Shown here: positions 15,355 through 24,060 of the stretch, in pieces | How positions within the stretch are numbered: the first letter of the stretch is position 1 | Layout: each line of letters starts with the position of its first letter | NCBI GenBank assembly: GCA_027307115.1 | Contig: DAHUXN010000016.1 | Location: forward strand, 1-42,555 | DNA length: 42,555 bases | Direction: 5' to 3' | From: Acidobacteriota bacterium | Lineage (GTDB): Bacteria; Acidobacteriota; Terriglobia; Acidiferrales; UBA7541 | Program-made: the position numbers and the translations under genes | The notes under the pieces: generated by a model | The model's input: only the letters and a program-made list of their open reading frames with translations | What the model was told of the DNA's origin: nothing | The model's database searches: none

Positions 15355-18300
15355 TCATGGCGTTTTGACAATTATGTTTGCAACGTTGCGTTGTCGAAGC
15401 ATGGAATTGAAGGCGGCAACGTCTTTCGACATAAGCTGCTGATCTTCGTTGCGATACTGTTCCGCCTTCTTGCTGAGTTCGTCAGCAACAGCGACCTGCT
15501 GCGTGGTGGGCGGGAAATCGGTGCTGCTGAGTTGGCGCGCGAGATAGGCGAGTTTCTCGACGAGCATCGACTCCCAGCGCACATCGTCCTGTCCGCGGCC
15601 GGTCGCTTTGAGCTGCAACAGATGGCCTTCAAAATCGGTGAGCTTGTTGTTCAACTCGGTGGCGGCGTCGCGAATGGATTTCGAATTCGCATCGTCTCCG
15701 AGCTGGGTTCCCAGTTGATTGAGCTGCGCCCGCACGGATTCGAGTTGATTCACGGCATCCGCCATCGTGTTCAGTTCGTCCTGGAGATGTTCGACGAGTT
15801 TTGTTTGCGTTTGGATGTCGGCTTCGGTGCCGGTAGAGTGCGGATCTTTTAGAATCCGCAGCTTCTGCGTGTATTCCTTTCCTCCGGCGAGCAATTTCAC
15901 GGTGTAGGTTCCGGGCATTGCGAGCAGTCCAACAGGTTCCACGCCGGGAGCGGGCCGCCAGCCTTCCGGACCAACGGTCACTTCTGGCGCGTAGAGCGGA
16001 CTCGTGCGCAGATGGAAGGGTTTACCCGGATCGAATCGCATATCCCACCAGATACGGTTGATTCCGGTATTTTTTGTTCCGTCGACGGTGCGCACGGTCT
16101 TGCCACTCGCATCGGCGATTTCGATTTTCACGGCGTCCTTTGTCGCAGACTTCAAATAGTAATTGATCACCGCGCCGAACGGCGGATTGTGCCCGGCTGT
16201 TGGATCGTAAGTTACGGAGGCAGGTTCGGTGACGTTGCGGAAACGATAAGCGTCACGCGGCACAAAAAGATGCGCATCGGACGCACGCACTTCGGGCGTC
16301 ATTTGTTGCAGCGGAGAGATGTCGTCCAAGATCCAGAAGCCGCGTCCGTAAGTCGCCAGCGCGAGATCGTGGAAGCGCTCCTGCACGGCAATCCAGTAGA
16401 CGGGAGCGTGCGGCAAGCCGGACTGCAGCGGCTGCCAGTTGTCGCCGTCGTCAAACGAAACGTAGAGCGCATTCTCGGTGCCGAGATACAGCAATCCCTT
16501 GCGCACGGGATCTTCGCGAACACAATGCGCGTAGCTCAAGGGGCTGTGCGGAATGCCGTTTGTGATTAGCGTCCAGGTTTTGCCGTAATCGCTTGTTTTA
16601 TAAACAAACGGATCGCGATTGTTCATCTGGTGAAAATCGACGGTGATGTAAGCCTTGCCCGCATCGTAACGCGACGCCTCGATGTTGCTCACCGTTCCCC
16701 ACTCGGGCAGATTGGGAATATTGGCGGTGACATTCGTCCAATGCTTCCCGGCGTCGCGCGTGATTTGCACCAGGCCGTCATTCGTGCCGGCCCAGATCAC
16801 GCCCGCCTGTTTCGGCGACTCGGCGATGGAAAAAACAACGCCGGCATATTCGACGCCGATGTTGTCGGGAGTGAGGCCGCCGGAGATTCCCATTTTACTC
16901 TTGTCATTGCGAGTCAAATCGGGGCTGATAACTTGCCAGCTGTTGCCGCCGTCCGTGGTCATGTGGACGTACTGGCTGCCGGTGTAAACCTTGTTGTGGT
17001 CCTCGGGCGATATGGCGATGGGGAATTCCCAGTTGAAACGATATTTGACGTCAGCGGCGGGCGATCCGTTCGTGGTTTCGGGCCATACTTCCACTTCACG
17101 CGCCTGCCGATTCGCGACGTTGTCGAGAATCACCGTTCCGCCGACGCTGCCCGAGCCTGTCCCGCTGTTCCAGACGATGTTGTTGTCCACTGGGTCCACG
17201 GTTGCGAAACCGCTCTCGCCTCCGGCGAGCGAGCTCCACGCGCTGCGCGAAATGGGGCCAGGCCCGCGTCCACCGAAGAAACCGAATTGCAGACTGTTGC
17301 TGGGCCCGCGATAGGAGCCGCCGTCCTGTTTGTTGCCGTAAACGTTGTAGGGAATCTGATCGTCCACGGTGACGTGGTAAATCTGCGCGATGGGAAGTTG
17401 AATGTGATCCCATGTACGGCCGTGGTTGATGGAAATGCTGACGCCGCCATCGTTCACAACCGCCATGCGATTTCCATTCGTCGGATCAATCCACATTTCG
17501 TGATTGTCGCCGCCGGGGCTGGCAGGCATTGGTGTGAGCGTCTTGCCGCCGTCGAGCGTCCTCGAAAAGGCAGCAGAGAAGAAGTAGGCTTCGTTCTCGT
17601 TGTCCGGCGAGATTTCTTCGCGCGTGTAATAGTGCGTGCGTCCACGAAGCTGGCGGTCATAGCTCACAACTTGCCAGTTCGCGCCGCCGTCGTCCGATAC
17701 CCAAAGCTGTCCGCGCTGCGTCGGCTTGCCGTCCATCGGGACGCCGTCGCCCGTCTCGATCAGGGCGTAGACGCGGTTGGAATCGCTGGGAGCCACGCGC
17801 ACGGCGATTCTGCCCACCGGTGAATCGGGCAGTCCGTGCCCCTCGAGGCGCGTCCATGTGACGCCGCCGTCAGTTGATTTGAAAATTCCGCTTCCGGGAC
17901 CGCCGCTGGTGCGTCCCCAAGTGTGAATCACAAGTTGCCACATGCCCGCAAAGAGCACGCGCGAGTTGTTTGGATCGATGGCGAGGTCGCCGCAGCCTGT
18001 GTTCTCGTCGACGAAAAGAGTTTTCTCCCAAGTCTTGCCGCCGTCCGTCGTCCGAAACACGCCGCGCTCCGGCTGCGGGCCGTACGCTGTTCCCAGCGAG
18101 CATGCGAAGACGACGTCCGGGTTGCGCGGATCAATAATCACGTTGGCGATGCGGCCCGTGTTTTCCAGGCCCATGTGCGTCCACGTGTGGCCCGCGTCCA
18201 TTGATTTATAAATTCCGTCTCCGATGGAAATATGGCTGCGAATATAAGGTTCTCCCGTCCCTGCCCATACGATATTCGGATCCGTGGCGGCGACGGCTAT

Positions 18301-18594
18301 CGCGCCAACCGAGGAAACGTCCTGCGAGTCGAAAATCGGGTCCCAGTGAATTCCGCCGTCGGTGGTCTTGAAAATTCCGCCGGAAGCCGCGCCGACGTAA
18401 TAAATATTCGGATCGCCGGGCACGCCCGCCACCGCGATGGTGCGGTTGCCCACCGGGCCGATGTAACGGAAACGCAGTTGGCCAAACGGCGTGGAAGAGT
18501 TGTTGCCGCGCGTTCTTTGCGCGAATAAAAAGCTCGCACTGGCGAGCGACAACACGACCGCGATCGATGCCAGCAAAGCGACTCGCTTTGACAT
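15355..18594 (-). CDS. Secreted BNR/Asp-box (VPS10-like) beta-propeller protein
   Basis: A 1,079-residue exported protein: signal peptide MSKRVALLASIAVVLSLASA ... FAQ, then propeller blades marked by Asp-box motifs. Examples in order are KTTDGGIHW, KSMDAGHTW, RTTDGGKTW, KSTDGGVTW, VSDDGGANW, MTTDGGNSW, ITRDAGKHW, KTSDYGKTW and VSFDDGDNW. The last 300 residues form a beta domain (KDAVKIEIADASGKTVRTVD) and a helical, coiled-coil-like tail (about 950-1050). Annotators usually call these glycosyl hydrolases or sortilin-like proteins, but Asp boxes alone do not show catalysis and no sialidase Arg triad was identified. They are abundant in Acidobacteria. An AGAGGG ribosome binding site and a good promoter precede it. 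Monocistronic. Confidence 0.9.
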   Translation of the reverse strand: MSKRVALLASIAVVLSLASASFLFAQRTRGNNSSTPFGQLRFRYIGPVGNRTIAVAGVPGDPNIYYVGAASGGIFKTTDGGIHWDPIFDSQDVSSVGAIAVAATDPNIVWAGTGEPYIRSHISIGDGIYKSMDAGHTWTHMGLENTGRIANVIIDPRNPDVVFACSLGTAYGPQPERGVFRTTDGGKTWEKTLFVDENTGCGDLAIDPNNSRVLFAGMWQLVIHTWGRTSGGPGSGIFKSTDGGVTWTRLEGHGLPDSPVGRIAVRVAPSDSNRVYALIETGDGVPMDGKPTQRGQLWVSDDGGANWQVVSYDRQLRGRTHYYTREEISPDNENEAYFFSAAFSRTLDGGKTLTPMPASPGGDNHEMWIDPTNGNRMAVVNDGGVSISINHGRTWDHIQLPIAQIYHVTVDDQIPYNVYGNKQDGGSYRGPSNSLQFGFFGGRGPGPISRSAWSSLAGGESGFATVDPVDNNIVWNSGTGSGSVGGTVILDNVANRQAREVEVWPETTNGSPAADVKYRFNWEFPIAISPEDHNKVYTGSQYVHMTTDGGNSWQVISPDLTRNDKSKMGISGGLTPDNIGVEYAGVVFSIAESPKQAGVIWAGTNDGLVQITRDAGKHWTNVTANIPNLPEWGTVSNIEASRYDAGKAYITVDFHQMNNRDPFVYKTSDYGKTWTLITNGIPHSPLSYAHCVREDPVRKGLLYLGTENALYVSFDDGDNWQPLQSGLPHAPVYWIAVQERFHDLALATYGRGFWILDDISPLQQMTPEVRASDAHLFVPRDAYRFRNVTEPASVTYDPTAGHNPPFGAVINYYLKSATKDAVKIEIADASGKTVRTVDGTKNTGINRIWWDMRFDPGKPFHLRTSPLYAPEVTVGPEGWRPAPGVEPVGLLAMPGTYTVKLLAGGKEYTQKLRILKDPHSTGTEADIQTQTKLVEHLQDELNTMADAVNQLESVRAQLNQLGTQLGDDANSKSIRDAATELNNKLTDFEGHLLQLKATGRGQDDVRWESMLVEKLAYLARQLSSTDFPPTTQQVAVADELSKKAEQYRNEDQQLMSKDVAAFNSMLRQRNVANIIVKTP

Positions 18595-18638
18595 GATTTG
18601 TTTCCCTCTTTTGAATTGAAGGGTAATTAGACGCGCGG

Positions 18639-18667
18639 ATAATACTGCGCGTTTCTGAGGACGTCAA
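18639..18667 (-). promoter_or_regulatory. Sigma-70 promoter of the BNR protein gene
   Basis: Read on the minus strand: TTGACG (18667-18662), a 17-base spacer, TATTAT (18644-18639). Both boxes match the consensus at five of six positions. Transcription would start near 18632, giving a leader of about 38 bases before the ATG at 18594. Confidence 0.65.
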
Positions 18668-18709
18668 CCGCCGGGGCTGCTGGTGGGCCGACGGGATCAA
18701 CAATTTATC

Positions 18710-19174
18710 TCAGACCGCGTGCCCAGGCTCAGGACTGGCGCAGTGACCAGTGATCTGCTCAACGAGAATGCGATAGAAGACCGGAACCAAGGGCCGCTCC
18801 ACGCCATTGACAATGGTTCTCGCGTAACCGGGTTCCCACCACATAGCTTTTTGGTGCAACAGCTTGTATGCAAATAACTGCGCATCGTGCCATTCAGGCG
18901 TATTGGGGAGTTCCTGATAACGACCGAGGACGACGACACTCTGCCACTGTGTTGGGGTCACCACCTCATCTGCTTCCACGCATACCACTGGGTTGGCACG
19001 CATCCACTCGATTTTCTGTCCAACGGTAGAGAAGCTGTAAATGTAGTGGGCGTCGTAGACAAAATAAATTGGGACGATATAAGGCTGAGGACCTTGCGTG
19101 CACGCCAGTCTACCGAGATGCGTTCGCGCCAGCAGGTCCAGACTCGCCTTGCGAGTCATTTCCTGGATCAACAT
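18710..19174 (-). CDS. Pyridoxamine 5'-phosphate oxidase-like flavoprotein
   Basis: A 154-residue split-barrel protein of the PPOX/flavin-binding family: TRKASLDLLARTHLGRLACT at 8-27, PYIVPIYFVYDAHYIYSFST, GQKIEWMRANPVVCVEADEV, QWQSVVVLGRYQELP. This is the usual layout of small FMN- or F420-binding proteins of the MSMEG-type general-stress group. The exact cofactor cannot be read from the sequence. It is 27 bases downstream of the universal stress protein gene on the same strand, which fits a stress or redox operon. The C-terminal tail (ILVEQITGHCASPEPG) is typical of the group. Confidence 0.87.
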   Translation of the reverse strand: MLIQEMTRKASLDLLARTHLGRLACTQGPQPYIVPIYFVYDAHYIYSFSTVGQKIEWMRANPVVCVEADEVVTPTQWQSVVVLGRYQELPNTPEWHDAQLFAYKLLHQKAMWWEPGYARTIVNGVERPLVPVFYRILVEQITGHCASPEPGHAV

Positions 19175-19201
19175 GACGCTTTCCCGTGAATCCTATACGA
19201 C

Positions 19202-20107
19202 TCAGCCACGCACCGTCAGGACCGGGCACGGTGCGAGCGAAACCACTTTGTGCGCGATGGCCATTGGCAAGTGCGTGGCCGCTCCGTAAAGGCCGGTCGG
19301 CTTGCGCACTCCGAGGACGATCAACTCTGCGTTGCGCTTGGCCGCAACCTCTAAAATCTTTTCGGCTGGCGCGCCGTATTCCACAACATAGTCGGGCACG
19401 CACCAGAGTTCGGCTTGCGGCGGCACCAGATGGCGCAACATCCTCTCGGACGATGACGACAGTTCAGACGGGTGAACCAAGTCGCCGGTTTTCGGTGCGT
19501 TAATCACATGGAGCAGAGTCAAGTACGCCTGACATTCCTGTGCGAGCGAAATGGCATAGTTGGCCGCGGCCAGCGATTCGGGGCCAAAATCCGTGGCCAG
19601 CAAAATGCGCGTAATCTCACCGTTACTCTTCGGTACGACAGGGGAGTGCGGGCCGACGGTCAGTACGGGGCACGGCGCCTGCCGAAAAATCTCTTCGGCT
19701 GCGGAGCCCAACAGGAATTTTCCGATTCCAGAGCGTCCGCGAGTACCCATCACGATCAAGTCGATGTCGTGTTCCTGAATGGCGGCCTTAATGTTGGGCC
19801 AAAGATCTCCGTCATGGATCATGATTTCCGGGTGCAAGCCCTCGAACGTGTGGACGAGAGCAAATTTCTCCCGTTGCGCTTCGATCTCGGCGACCTTCTC
19901 CAGAGCTCTCCAGTTTTCCGGCAGCGTTGCGGTGTTGTCGATCGGCGGGCGCACATGCAAAGCGTAAAGCTTCGCGCCATAACGCCTGGCCAACTCGGCG
20001 GCATAGGGAGCTGCGATTTTGGCAGCGTCTGAAAAATCGGTGGTGAAGAGGATGTTCTTGAACTGAGCGTGAGTGCTCGCGGTGACCGGTTTCATTATCG
20101 GTTTCAT
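19202..20107 (-). CDS. Tandem-domain universal stress protein
   Basis: A 301-residue protein with two UspA domains. Domain 1 (about 16-152) has KNILFTTDFSDAAKIAAPYA and the ATP-binding GTRGRSGIGKFLLGSAAEEI. Domain 2 (about 165-300) has TRILLATDFGPESLAAANYA and a degenerate loop, GVRKPTGLYGAATHLPMAIA, without the G-x9-G(S/T) form. So domain 1 probably binds ATP and domain 2 may not. GGAGGTGAATA precedes the ATG at 20107; a second in-frame ATG 12 bases later is possible. It heads a two-gene unit with the PPOX-like gene. Such proteins typically respond to hypoxia, starvation or oxidative stress. Confidence 0.92.
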   Translation of the reverse strand: MKPIMKPVTASTHAQFKNILFTTDFSDAAKIAAPYAAELARRYGAKLYALHVRPPIDNTATLPENWRALEKVAEIEAQREKFALVHTFEGLHPEIMIHDGDLWPNIKAAIQEHDIDLIVMGTRGRSGIGKFLLGSAAEEIFRQAPCPVLTVGPHSPVVPKSNGEITRILLATDFGPESLAAANYAISLAQECQAYLTLLHVINAPKTGDLVHPSELSSSSERMLRHLVPPQAELWCVPDYVVEYGAPAEKILEVAAKRNAELIVLGVRKPTGLYGAATHLPMAIAHKVVSLAPCPVLTVRG

Positions 20108-20157
20108 TATTCACCTCCTACACGAGTCCAGTTAGCTCCTTGCCGTTCTTGCACGCT

Positions 20158-20187
20158 GTGACGCTCATCACGTCAAGCAGTGACGCT
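20158..20187. repeat. GTGACGCT direct repeat with an inverted CGTCA between
   Basis: GTGACGCT occurs at 20158-20165 and 20180-20187, exactly 22 bases apart (two helical turns). An inverted CGTCA at 20171-20175 lies between them. The cluster is about 50 bases upstream of the universal stress gene on the minus strand, and 110 bases upstream of the membrane protein on the plus strand. It could be a regulator site for this divergent pair. Confidence 0.35.
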
Positions 20188-20295
20188 GGTCGCATGCGAC
20201 GAGCCGGGCGCGAGGTACGGTAATTCTGTCCGCAGCCCGCGCGGGCACAAAAGGCCATAGGGATTTGGGATGGGCGGGGGGTAACTGGGGGATTT

Positions 20296-20601
20296 ATGAT
20301 TTCGAAATTTATCCATGGGGGAATCGCGGCACTTGTGGCGGCGTTGAGCGTTTTCCTAGTTCTGCGAGTCTATATTGTTCAGGAGATGCTCGCCGCGCTG
20401 TTTCTGTTTAGCCTTGTGTTCGCTGCCGTGGCACTCTTTTGCTTCGCGCTTGTCCTGCTCGATTGGTTCAGCCAAGTTTTAGTCCTCAAGATGCAGAGCG
20501 CGGTACACCTGCACGCCGCTTTAGCCCAACCACTGCTTATTTTTCGCGAATACGTAGGATGCAAATATTCTCTTGCCGTTCATCACCACTGGGGACATTA
20601 G
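20296..20601 (+). CDS. Small two-helix membrane protein
   Basis: A 101-residue inner-membrane protein. Two hydrophobic helices are clear: GGIAALVAALSVFLVLRVYI (about 8-27) and MLAALFLFSLVFAAVALFCF ALVLLDW (about 31-57). A cytoplasmic or periplasmic tail of some 45 residues follows, ending HHHWGH. Similar small proteins accompany acidobacterial stress genes as far as I recall, without known function. The start follows a run of G (TGGGGGATTT), a weak Shine-Dalgarno. It is divergent from the universal stress gene and upstream of hsp20. Confidence 0.7.
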   Translation: MISKFIHGGIAALVAALSVFLVLRVYIVQEMLAALFLFSLVFAAVALFCFALVLLDWFSQVLVLKMQSAVHLHAALAQPLLIFREYVGCKYSLAVHHHWGH

Positions 20602-21081
20602 ACAGTTTGCGCCCTAAAGCCGAGCCGGTCGTCGGGATAGATGAATATGCTTGCCAGTTCGAAATTGCGCCTGTGGATTTCCAGGGTGACCGCCATCACT
20701 CCGAACCGTGCCGGCAATCACTGCCTCGCTCGTGCGGGATGATGTATCAATGCGCCGTGAAGAGACGGAGACTGCAAATGGGAAGCAGCCAAAAAGGTGA
20801 CAGGCCCGAAAGTATGAGGCCGGCCTGCGGTCTGCGCCCAACGAACGTTACATGGGGTGGGCGTTCTTTGGGCATGACCCTTGCAGGAATCTCTGCCACT
20901 TCTCTCCGGGCCGGCGACGATGCGCGAAGCCAGATTGAAGCGCCCGATTGTTCGACGCACCGACCCTCCAGGGCCGGACGCTTCGCAGAGCACTCGCCGG
21001 CTCGGACAAAATGTTGGGGATGTTCAAGCAAGGGGAGAAGATAACTTCCATGGTCGATAGAATTTCGAAAGGAGATTAATA
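20602..21081 (+). other. Long leader/intergenic region upstream of hsp20
   Basis: 480 bases with no gene I can support. The longest open frame (to 21044) has no ribosome binding site and an implausible composition (R, P, C, S-rich). The region contains one sigma-54-like site at 20870-20885, listed separately. No tRNA, rho-independent terminator or riboswitch was recognised. Confidence 0.6.
20870..20885 (+). promoter_or_regulatory. Candidate sigma-54 (-24/-12) promoter for hsp20
   Basis: GGGCATGACCCTTGCA at 20870-20885 matches the consensus TGGCAC-N5-TTGCA at the invariant GG (20871-20872) and GC (20883-20884), with the correct ten-base spacing. It lies 197 bases before the hsp20 ATG, leaving a leader of about 185 bases. 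No enhancer site was identified. Confidence 0.45.
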
Positions 21082-21570
21082 ATGGCGAATCTGATTCCGC
21101 AAGACACTTTCTTCCAGGATCTCTTCGATTTCCGGCGGGATTTCGACCAGATCTTCAATCGTATCGTTCTTGCCAAGCCAATGCTCGGGGAACAATTCAT
21201 TCCGAACAAGATGTTTGATTTCCTCCCGTCAATGGAGTCGTACCTCGACAAAGACGCCAAGAAATTCGTCTGTCGCGTTTCGCTCCCGGGCATTGACCCC
21301 AAAGACGTGGAGATCCATACCAAGGACAACGTGCTGACCATCAAGGGTGAGAGGAAATTGGTTCGCACGTCCAAGGAAGTGATGGACGATGAGATCATGT
21401 ACGGCAAGTTCGAGCGCACGCTCACGCTTCCCGAGGGCGTAGTCGCCGACAAACTCACTGCCGAATATCACAACGGAATGCTGGAGATCAGCGCGCCGGT
21501 CGCCGCAGCGGCGATGCCGCGCAAGGTGGAAATCAAAGTTGTGCCGATTTCCAAGCAAATCGCTGCGTGA
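21082..21570 (+). CDS. Small heat shock protein, Hsp20/alpha-crystallin
   Basis: A 162-residue small chaperone. The alpha-crystallin domain spans about 48-150: FVCRVSLPGIDPKDVEIHTK, NVLTIKGERK, FERTLTLPEGVVADKLTAEY, and the closing HNGMLEISAPVA, equivalent to the GxL(I/V) signature. The N-terminal arm is aromatic and hydrophobic (FFQDLFDFRRDFDQIF), as in oligomerising members. The last residues contain VVPISKQIAA, an I-x-I/V-like anchor. AAGGAG at 21069-21074 precedes the ATG. It holds unfolding proteins under heat or other stress. A clear terminator follows at 21585-21626, so it is a single-gene unit next to the stress genes. Confidence 0.93.
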   Translation: MANLIPQDTFFQDLFDFRRDFDQIFNRIVLAKPMLGEQFIPNKMFDFLPSMESYLDKDAKKFVCRVSLPGIDPKDVEIHTKDNVLTIKGERKLVRTSKEVMDDEIMYGKFERTLTLPEGVVADKLTAEYHNGMLEISAPVAAAAMPRKVEIKVVPISKQIAA

Positions 21571-21584
21571 GATTCGGAAAGCGA

Positions 21585-21626
21585 AAAATGGCTCGGGACT
21601 CTGGTCGCCCCGGGCCATTTTCTTTT
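21585..21626 (+). terminator. Rho-independent terminator of hsp20
   Basis: Left arm AAAATGGCTCGGG (21585-21597), an 11-base loop, right arm CCCGGGCCATTTT (21609-21621): a 13-bp stem with one G-U pair, followed by CTTTT. It begins 15 bases after the hsp20 stop. Confidence 0.85.
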
Positions 21627-21815
21627 GCGCAGGGGCACGAATGCGCCGGAATGTGATTTGTTTCAGCAGTCGAGATTGTGTTGGCCTGTAACCTTCGCTT
21701 GAAAATTCATGGCGTACAGCGTAACGTTTCGCTCCGCACGTTTAATTCGCAACTCTATTAGACGCCCATCATCGGATGCTGCTTTGTGGCAAGGGCCCGG
21801 CTAAAGGTGGAACTC

Positions 21816-24002
21816 ATGAAGAAGTTTGTTCTGATTTTTGCTGTTGCATGCATTTCTTTCCCCGCATGGGGAGCACAAAGGGCGGAGGTCGCTCGCTGGG
21901 AGCACGAGGCGCAGAACGTCACCATCATCCGCGATAATTGGGGGATCGCGCACGTCTACGGGAAAACGGACGCGGACGCTGTTTTTGGCATGGAATACGC
22001 GCAGGCTGAGGACGACTTCAATCGCGTGGAGACAAATTACATCAATGGCATGGGACGGCTGGCGGAGACGGAAGGGAAGTCCGCGATTTACCAGGATCTA
22101 CGGATGAAGCTTTTCATCGACCCCGAAACTTTGAAGAAGCAGTACGCGGAAAGTCCGGCGTGGCTGAAAACGCTGATGAACGCGTTCGCCGACGGCTTGA
22201 ACTACTACCTCTACAAGCATCCCGAAGTGAAACCAAAGGTCATCAAGAGATTCGAACCGTGGATGGCGCTGAGCTTTACGGAAGGGAGCATCGGTGGCGA
22301 TATCGAGCGTGTGAATATTACGCATCTTGCGGCGTTCTATGGCCATGAATTGGTCGTGCAGGCTAGGCCTGCGAATCGGGATGCGATTCCTGAACCGACT
22401 GGGTCGAACGGCATGGCCATCGCGCCTTCGAACACGGTCGATCATCATGCGCTGCTGCTGATCAATCCGCACACGTCGTTTTATTTCCGTTCCGAACTGC
22501 AAATGGTGAGCGACCAGGGCCTTGATGCGTATGGCGCGGTGACCTGGGGACAATTTTTCATTTATCAAGGGTTCAATCCGCACGTCGGCTGGATGCACAC
22601 GTCGAGCGGCGTGGACGCAGTCGACGAATACCTGGAAACGGTGGAAAAGAGGGGTGGCCGTTATTATTACAAGTACGGAAATAAGGAGCTTCCGGTCATC
22701 GTGAAACAAATCACCGTGCCTTATATTACCGACCACGGCATGGCAGAGAGAAAATTCACCGCGTATTTCACCGAACACGGGCCGGTAATTGGCGAAGAAA
22801 CGGGCGGCGAGCAGAAAGCGAAGTGGGTGACCATCCGACTGATGCAGGAGCCGATCAAGGCGCTCATTCAGTCTTACACGCGCACCAAGGCTACGAACTT
22901 CAAGTCTTTCCTGCAAACAATGGAGCTGCGCGCGGACTCGTCGAACAACACCATTTTCGCTGATTCCGACGGCGACATCGCCTATTACCAAGCCAACTTC
23001 ATTCCCAAACGCGACAACAGTTTCGATTTTACGAAGCCGGTGGATGGTAGCAATCCAGCGACGGACTGGCACGGCCTGTTGACGCTTGACGAAACTCCGC
23101 ACCTGCTGAATCCTAAGAGCGGCTGGATTTACAACTCGAACGACGCACCGTGGAACGCGGCGGGAATAGGCAGTCTGAGGAAGGCAGATTTTCCCGCGTA
23201 TGTGGAGAAGGGCGGAGAATCAGCGCGCGGGATCCATGCAGTCAGGGTCCTCGGGGACAAAAAGGATTTCACGCTCGATTCGCTGATTGGCGCGGCGTTC
23301 GACAGCTACCTGCCGTGGTTTGAAAGGGCGATGCCCGCGCTGATCAAGGCGTGGGATCAAGACGCTGACTCGGATCCACTAAAAGCGAAATTGGCGGAAC
23401 AGATCTCCGTTCTGCGCAAATGGGATTTCCGCTGGGGAGTAGAGTCAATTCCCACGTCGCTCGCGGTTTTCTGGGGCGAAGACATCGTGCGTCACACGGG
23501 TCGCGACGCGAGAACCGCGGGCATTCCGGTGTACGATTACGTCGGAAGCAAAGTGCCCTCGGAGCAACTGCTGCAATCGCTCGCTGCTGCGTCCGACCGG
23601 CTCACGGCGGACTTCGGGACTTGGAAAACTCCGTGGGGCGACATCAACCGTTTTCAGCGCCTCGACGACGACATCTTTACGCACTTCGACGACTCCAAGG
23701 CGAGCATTCCCGTCGAGTTCACTTCGTCGGAGTGGGGTTCACTCGCGTCTTTCGGCGCGCGCCCATATCCGAACACGAAGAAATGGTACGGTACCAGCGG
23801 AAACAGTTTCGTCGCAGTGGTTGAATTTGGGAAGACGGTGCGCGCACGTGCCGTGACGGCGGGCGGCGAAAGCGGCAATCCAGCGTCTCCTCATTTTGAG
23901 GATGAGGCCGAACGCTACGCCACCGGCAATCTGCGGGAAGTCTACTTCTACCGCTCGCAGCTTCAGGGGCACACGGAGCGAACCTACCATCCCGGCGACT
24001 AG
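21816..24002 (+). CDS. Penicillin acylase family N-terminal nucleophile hydrolase
   Basis: A 728-residue exported Ntn-hydrolase of the penicillin/acyl-homoserine-lactone acylase family. A signal peptide (MKKFVLIFAVACISFPAWGA) follows ATG 21816, chosen over the upstream GTG because of it and because of AAGGTGG nearby. The alpha part carries NVTIIRDNWGIAHVYGKTDA; the processing site and new N-terminal serine lie in TGSNGMAIAPSNTV (Ser197). The beta part has NPHTSFYF and the late WKTPWGDINRFQRL. Autoproteolysis in the periplasm is expected. The substrate could be an N-acyl amine such as an acyl lactone, a peptide or a beta-lactam side chain; it cannot be told. The beta-lactamase-like gene follows 58 bases later. 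Confidence 0.9.
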   Translation: MKKFVLIFAVACISFPAWGAQRAEVARWEHEAQNVTIIRDNWGIAHVYGKTDADAVFGMEYAQAEDDFNRVETNYINGMGRLAETEGKSAIYQDLRMKLFIDPETLKKQYAESPAWLKTLMNAFADGLNYYLYKHPEVKPKVIKRFEPWMALSFTEGSIGGDIERVNITHLAAFYGHELVVQARPANRDAIPEPTGSNGMAIAPSNTVDHHALLLINPHTSFYFRSELQMVSDQGLDAYGAVTWGQFFIYQGFNPHVGWMHTSSGVDAVDEYLETVEKRGGRYYYKYGNKELPVIVKQITVPYITDHGMAERKFTAYFTEHGPVIGEETGGEQKAKWVTIRLMQEPIKALIQSYTRTKATNFKSFLQTMELRADSSNNTIFADSDGDIAYYQANFIPKRDNSFDFTKPVDGSNPATDWHGLLTLDETPHLLNPKSGWIYNSNDAPWNAAGIGSLRKADFPAYVEKGGESARGIHAVRVLGDKKDFTLDSLIGAAFDSYLPWFERAMPALIKAWDQDADSDPLKAKLAEQISVLRKWDFRWGVESIPTSLAVFWGEDIVRHTGRDARTAGIPVYDYVGSKVPSEQLLQSLAAASDRLTADFGTWKTPWGDINRFQRLDDDIFTHFDDSKASIPVEFTSSEWGSLASFGARPYPNTKKWYGTSGNSFVAVVEFGKTVRARAVTAGGESGNPASPHFEDEAERYATGNLREVYFYRSQLQGHTERTYHPGD

Positions 24003-24060
24003 GTTCCGTACTCTTTTGGTGGCCTGGACAATTGATCGCATTTGGGGAGTCGATGACGCG

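Noticed and set aside
16630-17823. 397-residue open frame opposite the BNR protein
   Set aside because: It lies wholly antisense to a strong, motif-rich gene and has no family signature or ribosome binding site.
22098-23102. 334-residue open frame opposite the penicillin acylase gene
   Set aside because: Antisense shadow with no motifs.
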